Counted from the stretch's first letter, positions 18,404 through 27,646 are shown. The stretch: 64,000 nucleotides of DNA from Merdibacter massiliensis (GCF_900155395.1 NZ_LT699722.1:32310-96309), one strand, 5' to 3'. Notes: a model not told the origin generated them from the letters alone. Program-made: numbers and translations.

Positions 18404-19567
18404 ATGGCAGACGTATATGAACAATCATTAAAATTACACGAAGAACATCATGGAAAGATCCGTGTGGAATCAAAAGTAAAGGTAGAAACGATGCAGGACC
18501 TCTCGCTTGCTTATACTCCCGGTGTTGCACAACCATGTCGGGAGATCCACGCTAATGAAGAAGAAGTATATCGCTACAGTGCAAAAGGCAATCTAGTAGC
18601 CGTTGTATCCGATGGCAGCGCCGTATTGGGATTGGGAAACATCGGCCCAAAAGCAGCCATGCCTGTAATGGAAGGAAAAGCAATCTTATTCAAAGAATTT
18701 GCTGATATCGATGCTTTTCCAATCTGTTTGGATACACAGGACAGTGAAGAGATCATTAAAACCGTCAAATATCTAGCACCTACTTTTGGAGGCATCAATC
18801 TAGAAGATATCAGTGCACCTAGATGCTTTGAGATCGAACAGCGCCTAAGAAAAGAATTGGATATCCCTGTTTTTCACGATGATCAGCACGGCACAGCCAT
18901 CGTGGTCAGCGCAGGGATCTTAAATGCTCTTCGCCTAGTAAAAAAAGAGATTGCCTCAGCACGTTTTGTCATCAATGGTGCAGGCAGTGCAGGAATCAGC
19001 ATTGCGACCTTATTAATGGAAATCGGAGCAAAAAACATCATTATGGTCGATCGTCTTGGTATTTTATGTGAAGGGGAAGACTGGATGAATGATGCCCAAA
19101 AAGAAATGGCAAAAAAGACAAATCAAGAACATCTGCGAGGTGATCTGCGTGATGCGATAAAAGAAAGAGATGTTTTTATCGGTGTCAGTGCGCCAAATAT
19201 CGTAACAAGCGAAATGATAGCAACAATGCATTCAGATGCAATCGTCTTTGCAATGGCCAACCCTGTTCCGGAAATCATGCCGGATGAAGCAAAAAAAGGC
19301 GGAGCACGCATTGTTGCGACAGGACGCAGCGATTTTCCAAATCAGATCAATAATGTACTAGTTTTCCCAGGCATTTTCCGCGGTGCATTAGATGCGCGTG
19401 CCAAAGACATTACTGAAGAGATGAAGATTGCCGCCGCAAAAGCGATTGCATCCATCGTTTCAGATGAAGAACTAAATGAAGAATATATCATTCCCGATGC
19501 TTTTAATAAAAAAGTAGTGCAAGCTGTTGCACAAGCTGTCATGAAAGCAGCAGGAGAAAAGAAATGA
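18404..19567 (+). CDS. NAD(P)-dependent malic enzyme
   Basis: 387 residues from ATG 18404, eight bases after GGAGGA; an in-frame ATG at 18389 precedes the Shine-Dalgarno and is rejected. Motifs are LAYTPGVAQPC, GLGNIGPKAAMPVMEGKA with the metal and substrate loop, FHDDQHGTAIV, the Rossmann NGAGSAGISIA, and FAMANPVPEI. It decarboxylates malate to pyruvate. The short bacterial form lacks the phosphotransacetylase-like C-terminus. Together with the two fumarase subunits it would run fumarate to malate to pyruvate. Its stop overlaps the fumarase alpha start by 4 bp (ATGA). Confidence 0.93.
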   Translation: MADVYEQSLKLHEEHHGKIRVESKVKVETMQDLSLAYTPGVAQPCREIHANEEEVYRYSAKGNLVAVVSDGSAVLGLGNIGPKAAMPVMEGKAILFKEFADIDAFPICLDTQDSEEIIKTVKYLAPTFGGINLEDISAPRCFEIEQRLRKELDIPVFHDDQHGTAIVVSAGILNALRLVKKEIASARFVINGAGSAGISIATLLMEIGAKNIIMVDRLGILCEGEDWMNDAQKEMAKKTNQEHLRGDLRDAIKERDVFIGVSAPNIVTSEMIATMHSDAIVFAMANPVPEIMPDEAKKGGARIVATGRSDFPNQINNVLVFPGIFRGALDARAKDITEEMKIAAAKAIASIVSDEELNEEYIIPDAFNKKVVQAVAQAVMKAAGEKK

Positions 19568-20406
19568 GAGAAATTTCGGTAAATCAAATACGCGATATCA
19601 TTGCCCAGATGGTCATGAAGATCAATGTCGTTTATCCAGAGGATATCCAGACATGCATGCAACAAGCAGCAGAAACCGAAACACATCCGATTGCTCAATC
19701 TACGCTGCAGTTCTTATTAAAGAATGCTGCAATCGCAAAAGAAGAAAAATTGCCTATTTGCCAGGATACGGGCATGGCAATCGTTTTCCTCAGTATTGGT
19801 CAAGATGTTCACTTTGTTGATGGTTCCCTTTCAAAAGCAGTAAATAAAGGCGTTGCTCTTGGCTACCAGAAAGGATACTTGCGTAAATCTGTCGTTGATG
19901 ATCCTTTGTTTGACCGCATCAATACCAAAGATAATACTCCTGCGATCCTTTATACTAATATCATAGAAGGTGAACATGTAGAAATTTTAGTAGGCGCAAA
20001 AGGATTTGGCAGTGAAAATATGTCTACGATCACTATGTTAAAGCCTGCACAAGGAATACAGGGCGTAAAAGAAACAGTAATCAATGCCATACGTCAGGCA
20101 GGTCCAAATGCATGTCCTCCGATGGTCGTAGGTGTTGGTATCGGAGGTACATTTGACTATGCAGCTATGCTGGCAAAAAAAGCAACACTGCGTGCAGACT
20201 TGCATAACCCAGATCCTCGTTATGCGCAACTGGAAGAAGAATTGCTTGCAGAAGCAAATAAACTTGGTATCGGACCGCAAGGGATGGGTGGAAATACGAC
20301 CGTTTTTCGTATCAATGTCGAACAATTCCCAACACATATTGCCGGTTTGCCTTGTGCGGTCAATATTTCCTGTCATGTAACACGGCATGCAAAGGAGGTA
20401 TTATAA
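19564..20406 (+). CDS. fumA: Class I fumarate hydratase, alpha subunit
   Basis: 280 residues. LPICQDTGMAIVF carries cluster ligand C66. FGSENMSTITML, NACPPMVVGVGIGG and LPCAVNISCHVTRHA supply the other conserved residues of the oxygen-sensitive [4Fe-4S] fumarase. The two-subunit layout (TtdA/TtdB-like) also occurs in L-tartrate dehydratase; the malic enzyme partner favours fumarase. Translation is coupled at both ends: 4-bp overlap upstream and a 1-bp stop-start overlap downstream. Confidence 0.88.
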   Translation: MREISVNQIRDIIAQMVMKINVVYPEDIQTCMQQAAETETHPIAQSTLQFLLKNAAIAKEEKLPICQDTGMAIVFLSIGQDVHFVDGSLSKAVNKGVALGYQKGYLRKSVVDDPLFDRINTKDNTPAILYTNIIEGEHVEILVGAKGFGSENMSTITMLKPAQGIQGVKETVINAIRQAGPNACPPMVVGVGIGGTFDYAAMLAKKATLRADLHNPDPRYAQLEEELLAEANKLGIGPQGMGGNTTVFRINVEQFPTHIAGLPCAVNISCHVTRHAKEVL

Positions 20407-20930
20407 TGAAACATATGCAATTACCTCTTTCTATGGAAGAAAGAATGCAGCTCAAAGCTGGGGATCTCCTTTTATTGACTGGAACGATCTATACAGCAAG
20501 AGATGCAGCTCATAAACGGTTAAACGATTTACTAGACCAAGGAAAGCCCTTGCCGCTTCCTTTGCAAGACCAAGTCATTTATTATGTAGGTCCCACACCT
20601 GCCCCTCCAGGACATATTTATGGAAGTGCCGGTCCAACGACCAGCATGCGTATGGATGCCTATGCGCCCCGCTTATATGATCTAGGTTTGGCCGCAACGA
20701 TCGGCAAAGGCTATCGTACACAACCCGTTACAGATGCCTGCATTCGAAATCATTCTCTTTATTTGGTCGCAATCGGCGGAGCAGGTGCATTATTAGGAAA
20801 ATGTGTAAAAAAAGTGGAACCAGTTGCATTTGAAGATCTTGGTGCCGAAGCCATCACAAAATTAGAAGTTGAAGATTTCCCTGTAACGGTTGCCATTGAT
20901 GCACAAGGGAATAATGTATATCGAAAATAA
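20406..20930 (+). CDS. fumB: Class I fumarate hydratase, beta subunit
   Basis: 174 residues from ATG 20406, which shares its A with the TAA stop of the alpha subunit and follows AAGGAGG. The Fumerase_C signatures are LTGTIYTARDAAHKRL, YVGPTPAPPGHIYGSAGPTT and TIGKGYR. It completes the active site made with the alpha subunit. It ends the operon ahead of a strong terminator. Confidence 0.88.
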   Translation: MKHMQLPLSMEERMQLKAGDLLLLTGTIYTARDAAHKRLNDLLDQGKPLPLPLQDQVIYYVGPTPAPPGHIYGSAGPTTSMRMDAYAPRLYDLGLAATIGKGYRTQPVTDACIRNHSLYLVAIGGAGALLGKCVKKVEPVAFEDLGAEAITKLEVEDFPVTVAIDAQGNNVYRK

Positions 20931-20976
20931 AAAGTACTCTAATATGAAATGAACACAATTTAAGTATTCGTAGATC

Positions 20977-21017
20977 AAAAGGAATAATTCCTGAATTAAA
21001 TAGGAATTATTCCTTTT
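20977..21017 (+). terminator. Terminator of the malic enzyme-fumarase operon
   Basis: A perfect 16-bp stem (AAAAGGAATAATTCCT at 20977-20992, inverse at 21002-21017) followed by a T-rich tract. An additional 9-bp inverted repeat, GCATCTTTG/CAAAGATGC, lies at 21087-21117 without a T tract and is unexplained. Confidence 0.88.
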
Positions 21018-21140
21018 ATTGTTATCGTGATTCTATGCATAAATTTCCTGTATTCTCTACACGCATGATATATATTTGTTTAGCTTGCATCTTTGATGCT
21101 CAACAAACCAAAGATGCCTATTCACAATTCTATGAATAGT

Positions 21141-21177
21141 AAAAAATCCACTTGTCTATACAAAGACAAATGGATTT
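21141..21177 (-). terminator. Terminator of the polyamine transporter operon
   Basis: Arms AAATCCACTTGTCT (21144-21157) and AGACAAATGGATTT (21164-21177) pair with one G-U. Six T follow on the minus strand, directly after the potD stop. Confidence 0.88.
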
Positions 21178-21181
21178 CACG

Positions 21182-22264
21182 TTAAGCATTGCTTGCAGCA
21201 ACTTTTACTTTACTGAAGAGTTCGGCAATGATCGTACGTGTTTCTGCATCATATTTGAACACTTCATCATTCTTGTTATCCGTACGTGGGATATAGGCAT
21301 TGATTCCTTCATACATACCGCCTTCACCGCTTAGTTCATCCATTACTTCCTTATTTGGAGAAGTGTATCCTACATAACTGGAGTTATCCATTGCGGCATC
21401 ATATGTACAGACATAATCAATAAATGCATGTGCTAATTCTGGATTTTCCGCATTCTTAGGAATGACCATTGCATCTGTCCACAAGTTTGTACCTGTTTCC
21501 GGCATATAGAATCCCATATTTTCATTCTCGCTCATAACGTAAGCTGCATCCCCAGAATAAATCAATCCAAGTGCTTTTCTGCCTTGCGCCATGTTATCGA
21601 TGATCTCATCGGTTACGATTTCTGGTTCCATTGTTTCTACACATTGCAATAACCACTCATATGCTTCATTCAGCTCATCCCGGTTGGTCGTATTCATAGA
21701 ATAGCCTAATGCTTTTAACGCCATCATAAAACTGTCACGCTCTGAATCATATAAGTAAATATCCCCTTTATACTTTGTATCTAAGAAGATATTAAATCCT
21801 TCTTTTTCAAGATCAGCTTCATCTACTTTTGTTTTATCATATACGATACCAACTGTTCCCCAGAAATATGGAACAGAGTACTCATTTTCCGGATCATATG
21901 ATAATCCCATAACGCCATCATATAGCTGATCTAAATTCGACAATTTACTTTTGTCCAGCGGTTGTAACAAATCTTCCTGAATCAGGCGTTCGATCATATA
22001 GTCACTTGGCACCAGCACATCAAATGATTCTCCATTTGCTACTTTAATGTACATCTGTTCATTTGAATCAAAATAGTCTACTTTGACCGTTGCTCCTGTT
22101 TCCTGTTCAAATCCAGAAATTAAGTTTTCGCCCATGTATTCGCCCCAATTGTATAGGTGCAGTGTTTGTCCTTCAAATGGACGATCTCCTCCACCTGAGC
22201 TTCCGCATCCGCTCATAGTCAGCACCATTGCCCCTGCTAGTGCACTAGTCAACAATTTTTTCAT
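21182..22264 (-). CDS. potD: Spermidine/putrescine-binding lipoprotein
   Basis: 360 residues. Lipoprotein signal with lipobox MSGC, Cys20 lipidated. The mature protein starts with TLHLYNWGEYMGENLISGFEQETG, typical of PotD/PotF. DVLVPSDYMIERLI, YWGTVGIVYD and IPKNAENPELAHAFIDYV follow. It captures polyamines outside the membrane for the PotABC transporter. It overlaps potC by 20 bp and is last in the operon. Confidence 0.92.
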   Translation of the reverse strand: MKKLLTSALAGAMVLTMSGCGSSGGGDRPFEGQTLHLYNWGEYMGENLISGFEQETGATVKVDYFDSNEQMYIKVANGESFDVLVPSDYMIERLIQEDLLQPLDKSKLSNLDQLYDGVMGLSYDPENEYSVPYFWGTVGIVYDKTKVDEADLEKEGFNIFLDTKYKGDIYLYDSERDSFMMALKALGYSMNTTNRDELNEAYEWLLQCVETMEPEIVTDEIIDNMAQGRKALGLIYSGDAAYVMSENENMGFYMPETGTNLWTDAMVIPKNAENPELAHAFIDYVCTYDAAMDNSSYVGYTSPNKEVMDELSGEGGMYEGINAYIPRTDNKNDEVFKYDAETRTIIAELFSKVKVAASNA

Positions 22265-23051
22265 GTCTTTTCTCCCTTCTTTGCCGAATGATCGGTATTA
22301 CATTGATAATCACAAGGACTACCGTTATCAATACTACTACTAAAGTAGATATTGCATTGATGCTCGGGTTCACCCGCTTGCTCATGGTATAGACCATGAT
22401 GCTCAAGTTTTTGACTCCTCCTCCTGTAACGAAGTAAGAGATGATGAAATCGTCAAATGACATTGTAAATGCGATCAAAGCTCCGGAAACGATACCCGGC
22501 ATGATCTGCGGTACCAATACCTTTGTTAATGCCTGCCAAGGTGTTGCCCCTAGATCCATGGCAGCATCTGCTAAATTAGGATCCAAAGAACGGATCTTTG
22601 GCATGACACTTAAGATAACATACGGTGTACAGAATGCTATATGTGCTAATAACATCGTTAAATATCCACGTTCAATATGAAATGTGATAAATAACAGCAT
22701 TAATCCAATTGCAGTAACAATTTCTGGATTCATGATTGGAAAGTCATTGAGCTGCATGACCAGCTTACGTAAAAATTTCCGGCTTTTAGAAAGGCCGATT
22801 GCACTGATCGTACCTAACAAGGTGGACACGATCGTCGCAATCAAAGCGATGCTGATCGTCGTGTACAATGACTGCATCATATCCCGATTGTGATACATGC
22901 GTTCATACCAGATGAAGCTGAAGCCTTCAAAATTCGTTAATGATCTCCCTGAGTTAAAAGAGAAGATCACCATAAAGACAATTGGAAGATAGAAGAACAG
23001 CAGAATCAGTGCCATCAGCACTTTTCCAACTACACGATTATTTTTTTTCAT
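22245..23051 (-). CDS. potC: Polyamine ABC transporter permease PotC
   Basis: 268 residues, six predicted membrane helices. The EAA loop reads AAMDLGATPWQALTKVLVPQIMPGI (positions about 160-185), which contacts the PotA ATPase. It forms the channel together with PotB. Start ATG 23051 overlaps potB by 4 bp and follows GAGGAGGGAAG. Confidence 0.92.
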   Translation of the reverse strand: MKKNNRVVGKVLMALILLFFYLPIVFMVIFSFNSGRSLTNFEGFSFIWYERMYHNRDMMQSLYTTISIALIATIVSTLLGTISAIGLSKSRKFLRKLVMQLNDFPIMNPEIVTAIGLMLLFITFHIERGYLTMLLAHIAFCTPYVILSVMPKIRSLDPNLADAAMDLGATPWQALTKVLVPQIMPGIVSGALIAFTMSFDDFIISYFVTGGGVKNLSIMVYTMSKRVNPSINAISTLVVVLITVVLVIINVIPIIRQRREKRHEKIVD

Positions 23052-23890
23052 GCGCGTTTCTTCCCTCCTCCCGTATTATGCTCATCTACACGGCGGATCA
23101 GATACATGCAGAGCATCATGATCACTGCCATGATCATCGAAATGGCAGAACCAAAATTCCATTCTCCTACTGTAATGAATTGATTTTCAATGACATTACC
23201 TATCAAGAAGAAAGAACCGCCGCCTAATAATTTAGGAATGAAGAAAGAGCTGACAGCCGGTAAGAATACCAATGCAATTCCGCTGATGACACCTGAAAGA
23301 GAAAGTGGAAAGGTGACGCGCAAAAATGTCTGCACTTTATTTGCCCCCAGATCCGCACTTGCCTCTAACAGCGAATTGTCCATCTTGCATAAAGAAGTAT
23401 TGATCTGCAAGATCATAAAAGGAATGAAGTTATAAACCATGCCGATCAGCACAGCTCCTTCGCTATAAAGCAACTCTGTATCACCCATTCCAAAAAAGCT
23501 TAGGATACTGGAAACCACACCGCCTTTCGTCAATAAACCGATCCATGCATATGTACGAACCAGCATATTGATCCATGTTGGCAGCGTGATAGCTAAAACC
23601 AGGATATTGCGCATGCGATCTGAACTGCGTGCGATAAAATAAGCAATTGGATAGCCTAACAAGACACAGATCACCGTTGTCTTAAAAGCAATCACCAAAG
23701 AACGCCATAAAATCAATAAAAAATCTTGGTCGGTAAAAAAACGAATAAAATGATCAAAAGTGAAAGTAAAGTTCACAATGCCATTGCCGCTGTCCGTCAA
23801 TGCATAAAAGAGGATCAGCAGCATTGGCAGCAAGATCATTAAAATTGTCCAGATCACATATGGAGCAGCTAACTGAGAAAATCGTTTCAT
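23048..23890 (-). CDS. potB: Polyamine ABC transporter permease PotB
   Basis: 280 residues, six predicted helices, starting [14 protein letters not shown]. The EAA loop is ASADLGANKVQTFLRVTFPLSLSGV near residues 175-200. The start overlaps the potA stop (TGATG), so the genes are translationally coupled. Confidence 0.92.
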   Translation of the reverse strand: MKRFSQLAAPYVIWTILMILLPMLLILFYALTDSGNGIVNFTFTFDHFIRFFTDQDFLLILWRSLVIAFKTTVICVLLGYPIAYFIARSSDRMRNILVLAITLPTWINMLVRTYAWIGLLTKGGVVSSILSFFGMGDTELLYSEGAVLIGMVYNFIPFMILQINTSLCKMDNSLLEASADLGANKVQTFLRVTFPLSLSGVISGIALVFLPAVSSFFIPKLLGGGSFFLIGNVIENQFITVGEWNFGSAISMIMAVIMMLCMYLIRRVDEHNTGGGKKRA

Positions 23891-25467
23891 CAGAATCCCA
23901 TCTTCTCCATTACATGGATATCTTCTGGGAAGAAAGTCAAGCCGACCTCTTTGCCTTCTTCTACATAATCCGTTGTATGTATCTTGAACTCACGTCCTGT
24001 TGTAGAGAACGTGATCTGATAAACACCTTCGCTTATATTTTCATCATCAAAATCATAATCAACATTGATATCGATGGATTGACTTTCATCACTCAATTTC
24101 CATCCTTGTGCATTGGCCCATGTCTTCAGGTCTGTGTCCAAAGCAACGGATTCTTTGATCTCGTCTACCGTTTTAAAGAAGTTAAACGCCATTACTGCTT
24201 CATTCGCCCGCTCATTCTTTACGAATGGTTGGTTTACAACAAAGATCCGTCTTTGCACACTAGTTCCTGCGGAAGTGGAGAAGGTAACCGGGTATTGTCC
24301 CAATTCCTCTTTCAGATCATATTCAATCTTCGAGATGGAAATATATTCATCTGTTTCTGGATCCCAAGCCTGTGCATCTGCACGTGCAACGATTTCTTTA
24401 TCATCCAGATCTTTTAGATCTTCAATATCCACATAAAAATCATTAGCGCTGATTTTTTCTTTCCCATTGTCGCCTGTTACATCCTGATTGCGGATCACAT
24501 GCATGTTGACCGTAACCGAAGTACCCGGCAGCGTTTCTACCATGACCTCATAATGCACGCCTTTAAACAATACGCTCAGCACTTCACCTGTTAATTTGCC
24601 TTTATCAACCTCAACGATATCAATATCCTCCGGTCGAATGACAACATCTACCGGTTCATTCTGTTTAAAGTCACGATCTACACAATCAAATACGATATCA
24701 TCAAATTTCACCTTGTAATCTTCCAGCATCACACCTGAAATGATATTGCTTTCGCCGATAAAGTTGGCAACATAGCGATTGATAGGTTCATTGTATATTT
24801 CTCGCGGACTGCCGGCCTGCTGGATTTCTCCATCTTTCATGACAACGATTTTGTCGGACATTGTCAATGCTTCTTCCTGATCATGCGTAACATAGATAAA
24901 AGTGATGCCGACCTCTTGCTGAATGCGTTTTAATTCATACTGCATTTCTTTTCGCAATTTCAGATCCAATGCTCCTAATGGTTCATCCAGCAACAGCACT
25001 TTTGGTTCATTGACAAGGGCACGTGCGATTGCCACACGCTGTTGTTGTCCTCCACTCAATAAAGTTACATTTTTATCCTCATATCCTTCCAAGCCAATCA
25101 GTTTTAACATTTTCATGACTTTTTGCTCGATGACATCTTTGCTCATTTTTTTGATCTTCAAGCCAAATGCAATATTCTGATATACGCTCATATGTGGAAA
25201 TAATGCATATTTTTGGAATACAGTATTTAATTCTCTTTTATGCGGCGGCACTTTCGCAATATCTTCGCCATCAAAGATGATCGCACCTTCATTTGCCTCT
25301 AGAAAACCGCCTAATATACGAAGCAGCGTTGTTTTTCCACATCCGCTTGGGCCTAACAACGTAACAAACTCATTTTCATAAATGTCTAAATTAATGCCTT
25401 TCAGCACGATCTGGCCATCGAAATCTTTCACGATATTTCGAAACTGAATCAGTTTTTTCTGTTCCAT
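23890..25467 (-). CDS. potA: Polyamine ABC transporter ATPase PotA with large insertion in the TOBE region
   Basis: 525 residues from ATG 25467, after GGAGGAAGG; a longer reading from 25509 overlaps the regulator gene. Nucleotide-binding domain: Walker [10 protein letters not shown] (39-47), signature LSGGQQQR (137-144), Walker B LLLDEP (158-163), switch H195. A TOBE-like segment begins near 276 ([13 protein letters not shown]) and appears to resume only near 493 ([27 protein letters not shown]). Between them lie about 170 extra residues with two related units, [14 protein letters not shown]...[14 protein letters not shown] and [15 protein letters not shown]...[11 protein letters not shown]. 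These resemble bacterial Ig-like beta-sandwich repeats, which are odd in a cytoplasmic ATPase. Usual PotA length is 350-380. First transport gene after the regulator. Confidence 0.9.
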   Translation of the reverse strand: MEQKKLIQFRNIVKDFDGQIVLKGINLDIYENEFVTLLGPSGCGKTTLLRILGGFLEANEGAIIFDGEDIAKVPPHKRELNTVFQKYALFPHMSVYQNIAFGLKIKKMSKDVIEQKVMKMLKLIGLEGYEDKNVTLLSGGQQQRVAIARALVNEPKVLLLDEPLGALDLKLRKEMQYELKRIQQEVGITFIYVTHDQEEALTMSDKIVVMKDGEIQQAGSPREIYNEPINRYVANFIGESNIISGVMLEDYKVKFDDIVFDCVDRDFKQNEPVDVVIRPEDIDIVEVDKGKLTGEVLSVLFKGVHYEVMVETLPGTSVTVNMHVIRNQDVTGDNGKEKISANDFYVDIEDLKDLDDKEIVARADAQAWDPETDEYISISKIEYDLKEELGQYPVTFSTSAGTSVQRRIFVVNQPFVKNERANEAVMAFNFFKTVDEIKESVALDTDLKTWANAQGWKLSDESQSIDINVDYDFDDENISEGVYQITFSTTGREFKIHTTDYVEEGKEVGLTFFPEDIHVMEKMGF

Positions 25468-25481
25468 GCTTCCTTCCTCCC

Positions 25482-26015
25482 CTAAAACATCGGCGGTGTC
25501 GTGATCCATAGGATTCTTGCTTCTACACTGCCCGGATTACTTAAATAATGGCTTTCGGTCCCTTCGATATAGAAGGTTTCTTTCGCTTTGATACGATAAC
25601 TTCGATTCCCTTTTACTAATAAGATGCTTCCTTTGAGCACATACCCAAACTCTTCTCCACTGTGGCTTGACATCTCCATGCTTTTTGCCCCTGGACGCAA
25701 AGTCAATAGGATAGGCTCCATGTCATTTTTCTGTGCATTGGGAACGATCCATTCGATCTTATATTCATCACGCTCATCCTCAAAAAAATCAGAAGTATGA
25801 AACACGATCTTCTGTTGTTTTTCCTGCTGAAAAAAATGGGAAAGATCCGTACCTAGTGCTTCCAGTATATCTTCCAAAGTCGAGATACTGGGACTGGTAA
25901 GATTGCGTTCTACCTGTGAAAGAAATCCTTTGGTCAGCTCGCTGCGGCTTGCCAGTTCTTCCAATGTCAGATCATTGGAAAGACGAAGCTCTTTGATCTT
26001 CTTTCCTATATCCAT
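25482..26015 (-). CDS. XRE-family HTH regulator with C-terminal cupin domain
   Basis: 177 residues from ATG 26015, eight bases after AAGGAGG; a GTG at 26024 is too close to the Shine-Dalgarno. The HTH (residues 4-58) contains [29 protein letters not shown] cupin_2 domain (about 105-170) contains [18 protein letters not shown]. This architecture is shared with PuuR, the putrescine-responsive repressor of E. coli. It lies 14 bp before potA in the same direction, so it probably senses polyamines and controls its own operon. Confidence 0.85.
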   Translation of the reverse strand: MDIGKKIKELRLSNDLTLEELASRSELTKGFLSQVERNLTSPSISTLEDILEALGTDLSHFFQQEKQQKIVFHTSDFFEDERDEYKIEWIVPNAQKNDMEPILLTLRPGAKSMEMSSHSGEEFGYVLKGSILLVKGNRSYRIKAKETFYIEGTESHYLSNPGSVEARILWITTPPMF

Positions 26016-26075
26016 TGCACGCACCTCCTTGTTTTGTAATCCTAAACTTTTCGTTCAATAAAACCAAACAAGAAT

Positions 26076-26104
26076 ATTATACACGCTGTCATTGCAATTG
26101 CAAT
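26076..26104 (-). promoter_or_regulatory. Promoter and palindromic candidate operator of the polyamine operon
   Basis: TATAAT (26081-26076, minus) has TTGCAA 16 bp upstream (26103-26098). The -35 lies inside a perfect palindrome, ATTGCAATTGCAAT (26091-26104), well placed for autorepression by the cupin-HTH regulator. The rest of 26105-26230 is very AT-rich with no other feature I can support. Confidence 0.55.
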
Positions 26105-26230
26105 ATAAATTTCAATATTATTAAATTTTTTGTTTGAAATTACTAAACTTTCCAACTGTATGCCTATTTTGATTTTTATATTTCGAATACACATGCACTA
26201 TTAGGATAGATCAATATATGCATCTTTAAA

Positions 26231-26268
26231 CAAAAAAAGCTTTGCCTTTTTTCACATTGACAAAGCTT
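26231..26268 (-). terminator. Terminator of niaX
   Basis: Arms AAGCTTTG (26237-26244) and CAAAGCTT (26261-26268), followed on the minus strand by seven T. Confidence 0.75.
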
Positions 26269-26291
26269 ATATTGCTGATATTACCATGTTG

Positions 26292-26867
26292 TTAGTGATT
26301 TGGGGAAAGATACACTTCTTTGATCACCGCTAAATTTTGCATAGCGCTGCTTTTCGCGATTACTTTCCAAGCGAGCAAGGAAATGGTGAAATCAACCATG
26401 CTGTGTACAAGCGATCCAATCCCTACCAATACAAACAATAAATAAAATAAAGAAGATGCATCATAGCCTCCATACATCGGGAATACGATCAACACCTCGC
26501 ATACCGCATGAACGACACCGATCACAAAATTAAACACAACGATCTTCCACGGACTATGAAAAAGATCCGGATGTTTTTGTAAGTAAAGTGCTCCTCCATA
26601 CGCCCAGATAACATGGGTAAGTGCCCGCAATACAACAGGCAGCGTAAACCCTGCCAGATAGAAACCAACGGTTGTACCAAGCGCAACTCCTAATGCTGTC
26701 ATCGGTGAAACGAACATTGCGGCCATGATTGCCACATGGGAACCTAAAGTAAAAGACATCGGCTCTAACAAGATCTTGATTGGCGAGATCATAGGAATTA
26801 AAATGCCGATAGCAATCAACATTGCTGTAATGCACATTAACTGCACGTGCTTTTTTGACTGACTCAT
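26292..26867 (-). CDS. niaX: Niacin transporter S-component of ECF type
   Basis: 191 residues, about six membrane helices. MCITAMLIAIGILIPMISPIK and EPMSFTLGSHVAIMAAMFVSP match the NiaX family: an N-terminal helix, then the conserved SFTLGSH loop. LRALTHVIWAYGGALYLQK follows. NiaX binds nicotinate or nicotinamide and works with the shared EcfAAT energising module, which is not in this window. A long perfect palindrome over its promoter, and a niaR gene 12 kb away, support a niacin-responsive role. Confidence 0.82.
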   Translation of the reverse strand: MSQSKKHVQLMCITAMLIAIGILIPMISPIKILLEPMSFTLGSHVAIMAAMFVSPMTALGVALGTTVGFYLAGFTLPVVLRALTHVIWAYGGALYLQKHPDLFHSPWKIVVFNFVIGVVHAVCEVLIVFPMYGGYDASSLFYLLFVLVGIGSLVHSMVDFTISLLAWKVIAKSSAMQNLAVIKEVYLSPNH

Positions 26868-26880
26868 AAAACAACCCCCT

Positions 26881-26916
26881 TAGTATAGATATGTGTCAAG
26901 ACACATATCTATACTA
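26881..26916. promoter_or_regulatory. 34-bp perfect palindrome, probable NiaR operator of niaX
   Basis: Two 17-bp arms (26881-26897 and 26900-26916) are exact inverses around a 2-bp centre; the core reads ATGTGTC-TT-GACACAT. It starts at the -10 of the niaX promoter and covers the transcription start. NiaR operators in Firmicutes are palindromes with a TGTC/GACA core as I recall them, so NiaR is the likely ligand. Confidence 0.65.
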
Positions 26917-26941
26917 TACTTTTTGAATGAGCAAAAGTCAA
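26913..26941 (-). promoter_or_regulatory. niaX promoter
   Basis: TTGACT (26941-26936), 17 bp, TATAGT (26918-26913) on the minus strand. The -10 overlaps the palindromic operator, so bound repressor would block RNA polymerase. Confidence 0.75.
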
Positions 26942-26966
26942 TAAAAAACACAGAATACTCTGTGCT

Positions 26967-27470
26967 TTAATGTTTGATTGGCAATCGTTGAACGATCAAC
27001 GGCACAAGGATAAGTCCTACGATACAAGTAGCAATCATATATGGTGCATTGTAAATAATGGATCCCCATAACGTTGTTTCCCATACCAATACTCCACCAA
27101 TCATGTGTGAAACAAAACGCAGAAAGTTTGTAATAAGCACCCCTGTATAAAAATAACCAATATTCGGGAACAAACTTGCAATGCCGTAAATTGAAAATGC
27201 AAATAAATAGTCCAGGAAGAATCCTAGTAAGTTGGACATATACATTGGACCTGTTACAAATTGAATCAATACCGATACAACACCGGAAATCATCGCTTTC
27301 TTCCATCCCAGATGGTAACTGCAGACCAGCAACACAACTGTTGAAATACCGATGCTTCCGCCATTAGGCATTTTTAAGAAAGGAATAAACGAATTGGAAA
27401 TCACATCCAGCACCGCAAATAAAGCAGCATACATTGCCATAAAAACCAGATCTTTTACATTTTTGTTCAT
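26967..27470 (-). CDS. thiT: Thiamine transporter S-component ThiT
   Basis: 167 residues with six hydrophobic segments. Conserved ThiT residues are seen in NGGSIGISTVVLLVCSYHLG, GFFLDYLFAFSIYGIASLF and RFVSHMIGGVLVW. It binds thiamine and docks on the shared ECF ATPase module. The TPP riboswitch directly upstream confirms the assignment. The Shine-Dalgarno GGAGGTG lies before ATG 27470. Confidence 0.93.
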   Translation of the reverse strand: MNKNVKDLVFMAMYAALFAVLDVISNSFIPFLKMPNGGSIGISTVVLLVCSYHLGWKKAMISGVVSVLIQFVTGPMYMSNLLGFFLDYLFAFSIYGIASLFPNIGYFYTGVLITNFLRFVSHMIGGVLVWETTLWGSIIYNAPYMIATCIVGLILVPLIVQRLPIKH

Positions 27471-27520
27471 AAAAAAACACCTCCATCAACGAGGCGTAAG
27501 GATACTGAAAAAAATACAGA

Positions 27521-27608
27521 CTCCCTACGCTGGCATTACCCAGATCAGGTCATGAGGGACCGGCGATTTGCTCATCTCAGCATTTTCTTTAAAAATGCGC
27601 CCCTGTCT
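27521..27608 (-). promoter_or_regulatory. TPP (THI-box) riboswitch of thiT
   Basis: On the minus strand the aptamer shows GGGGCGC, GCTGAGATGAG, then ACCTGATCTGGGTAATGCC and AGCGTAGGGA, the canonical THI-box elements. After the aptamer, CCTTACGC can pair with GCGTAGGG of its 3' end. CCTC (about 27492-27495) can pair with the GAGG of the ribosome site, so control is probably translational. No T-tracted terminator is seen. A TATAAT at 27625-27620 with TTGCAT 15 bp upstream is the likely promoter. Confidence 0.95.
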
Positions 27609-27646
27609 TTGACAGTTTTATTATACGTTTTTTCGCATAAATGCAA

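Noticed and set aside
25468-25509. Longer N-terminus for PotA
   Set aside because: It overlaps the regulator gene and skips the strong ribosome site in front of ATG 25467.
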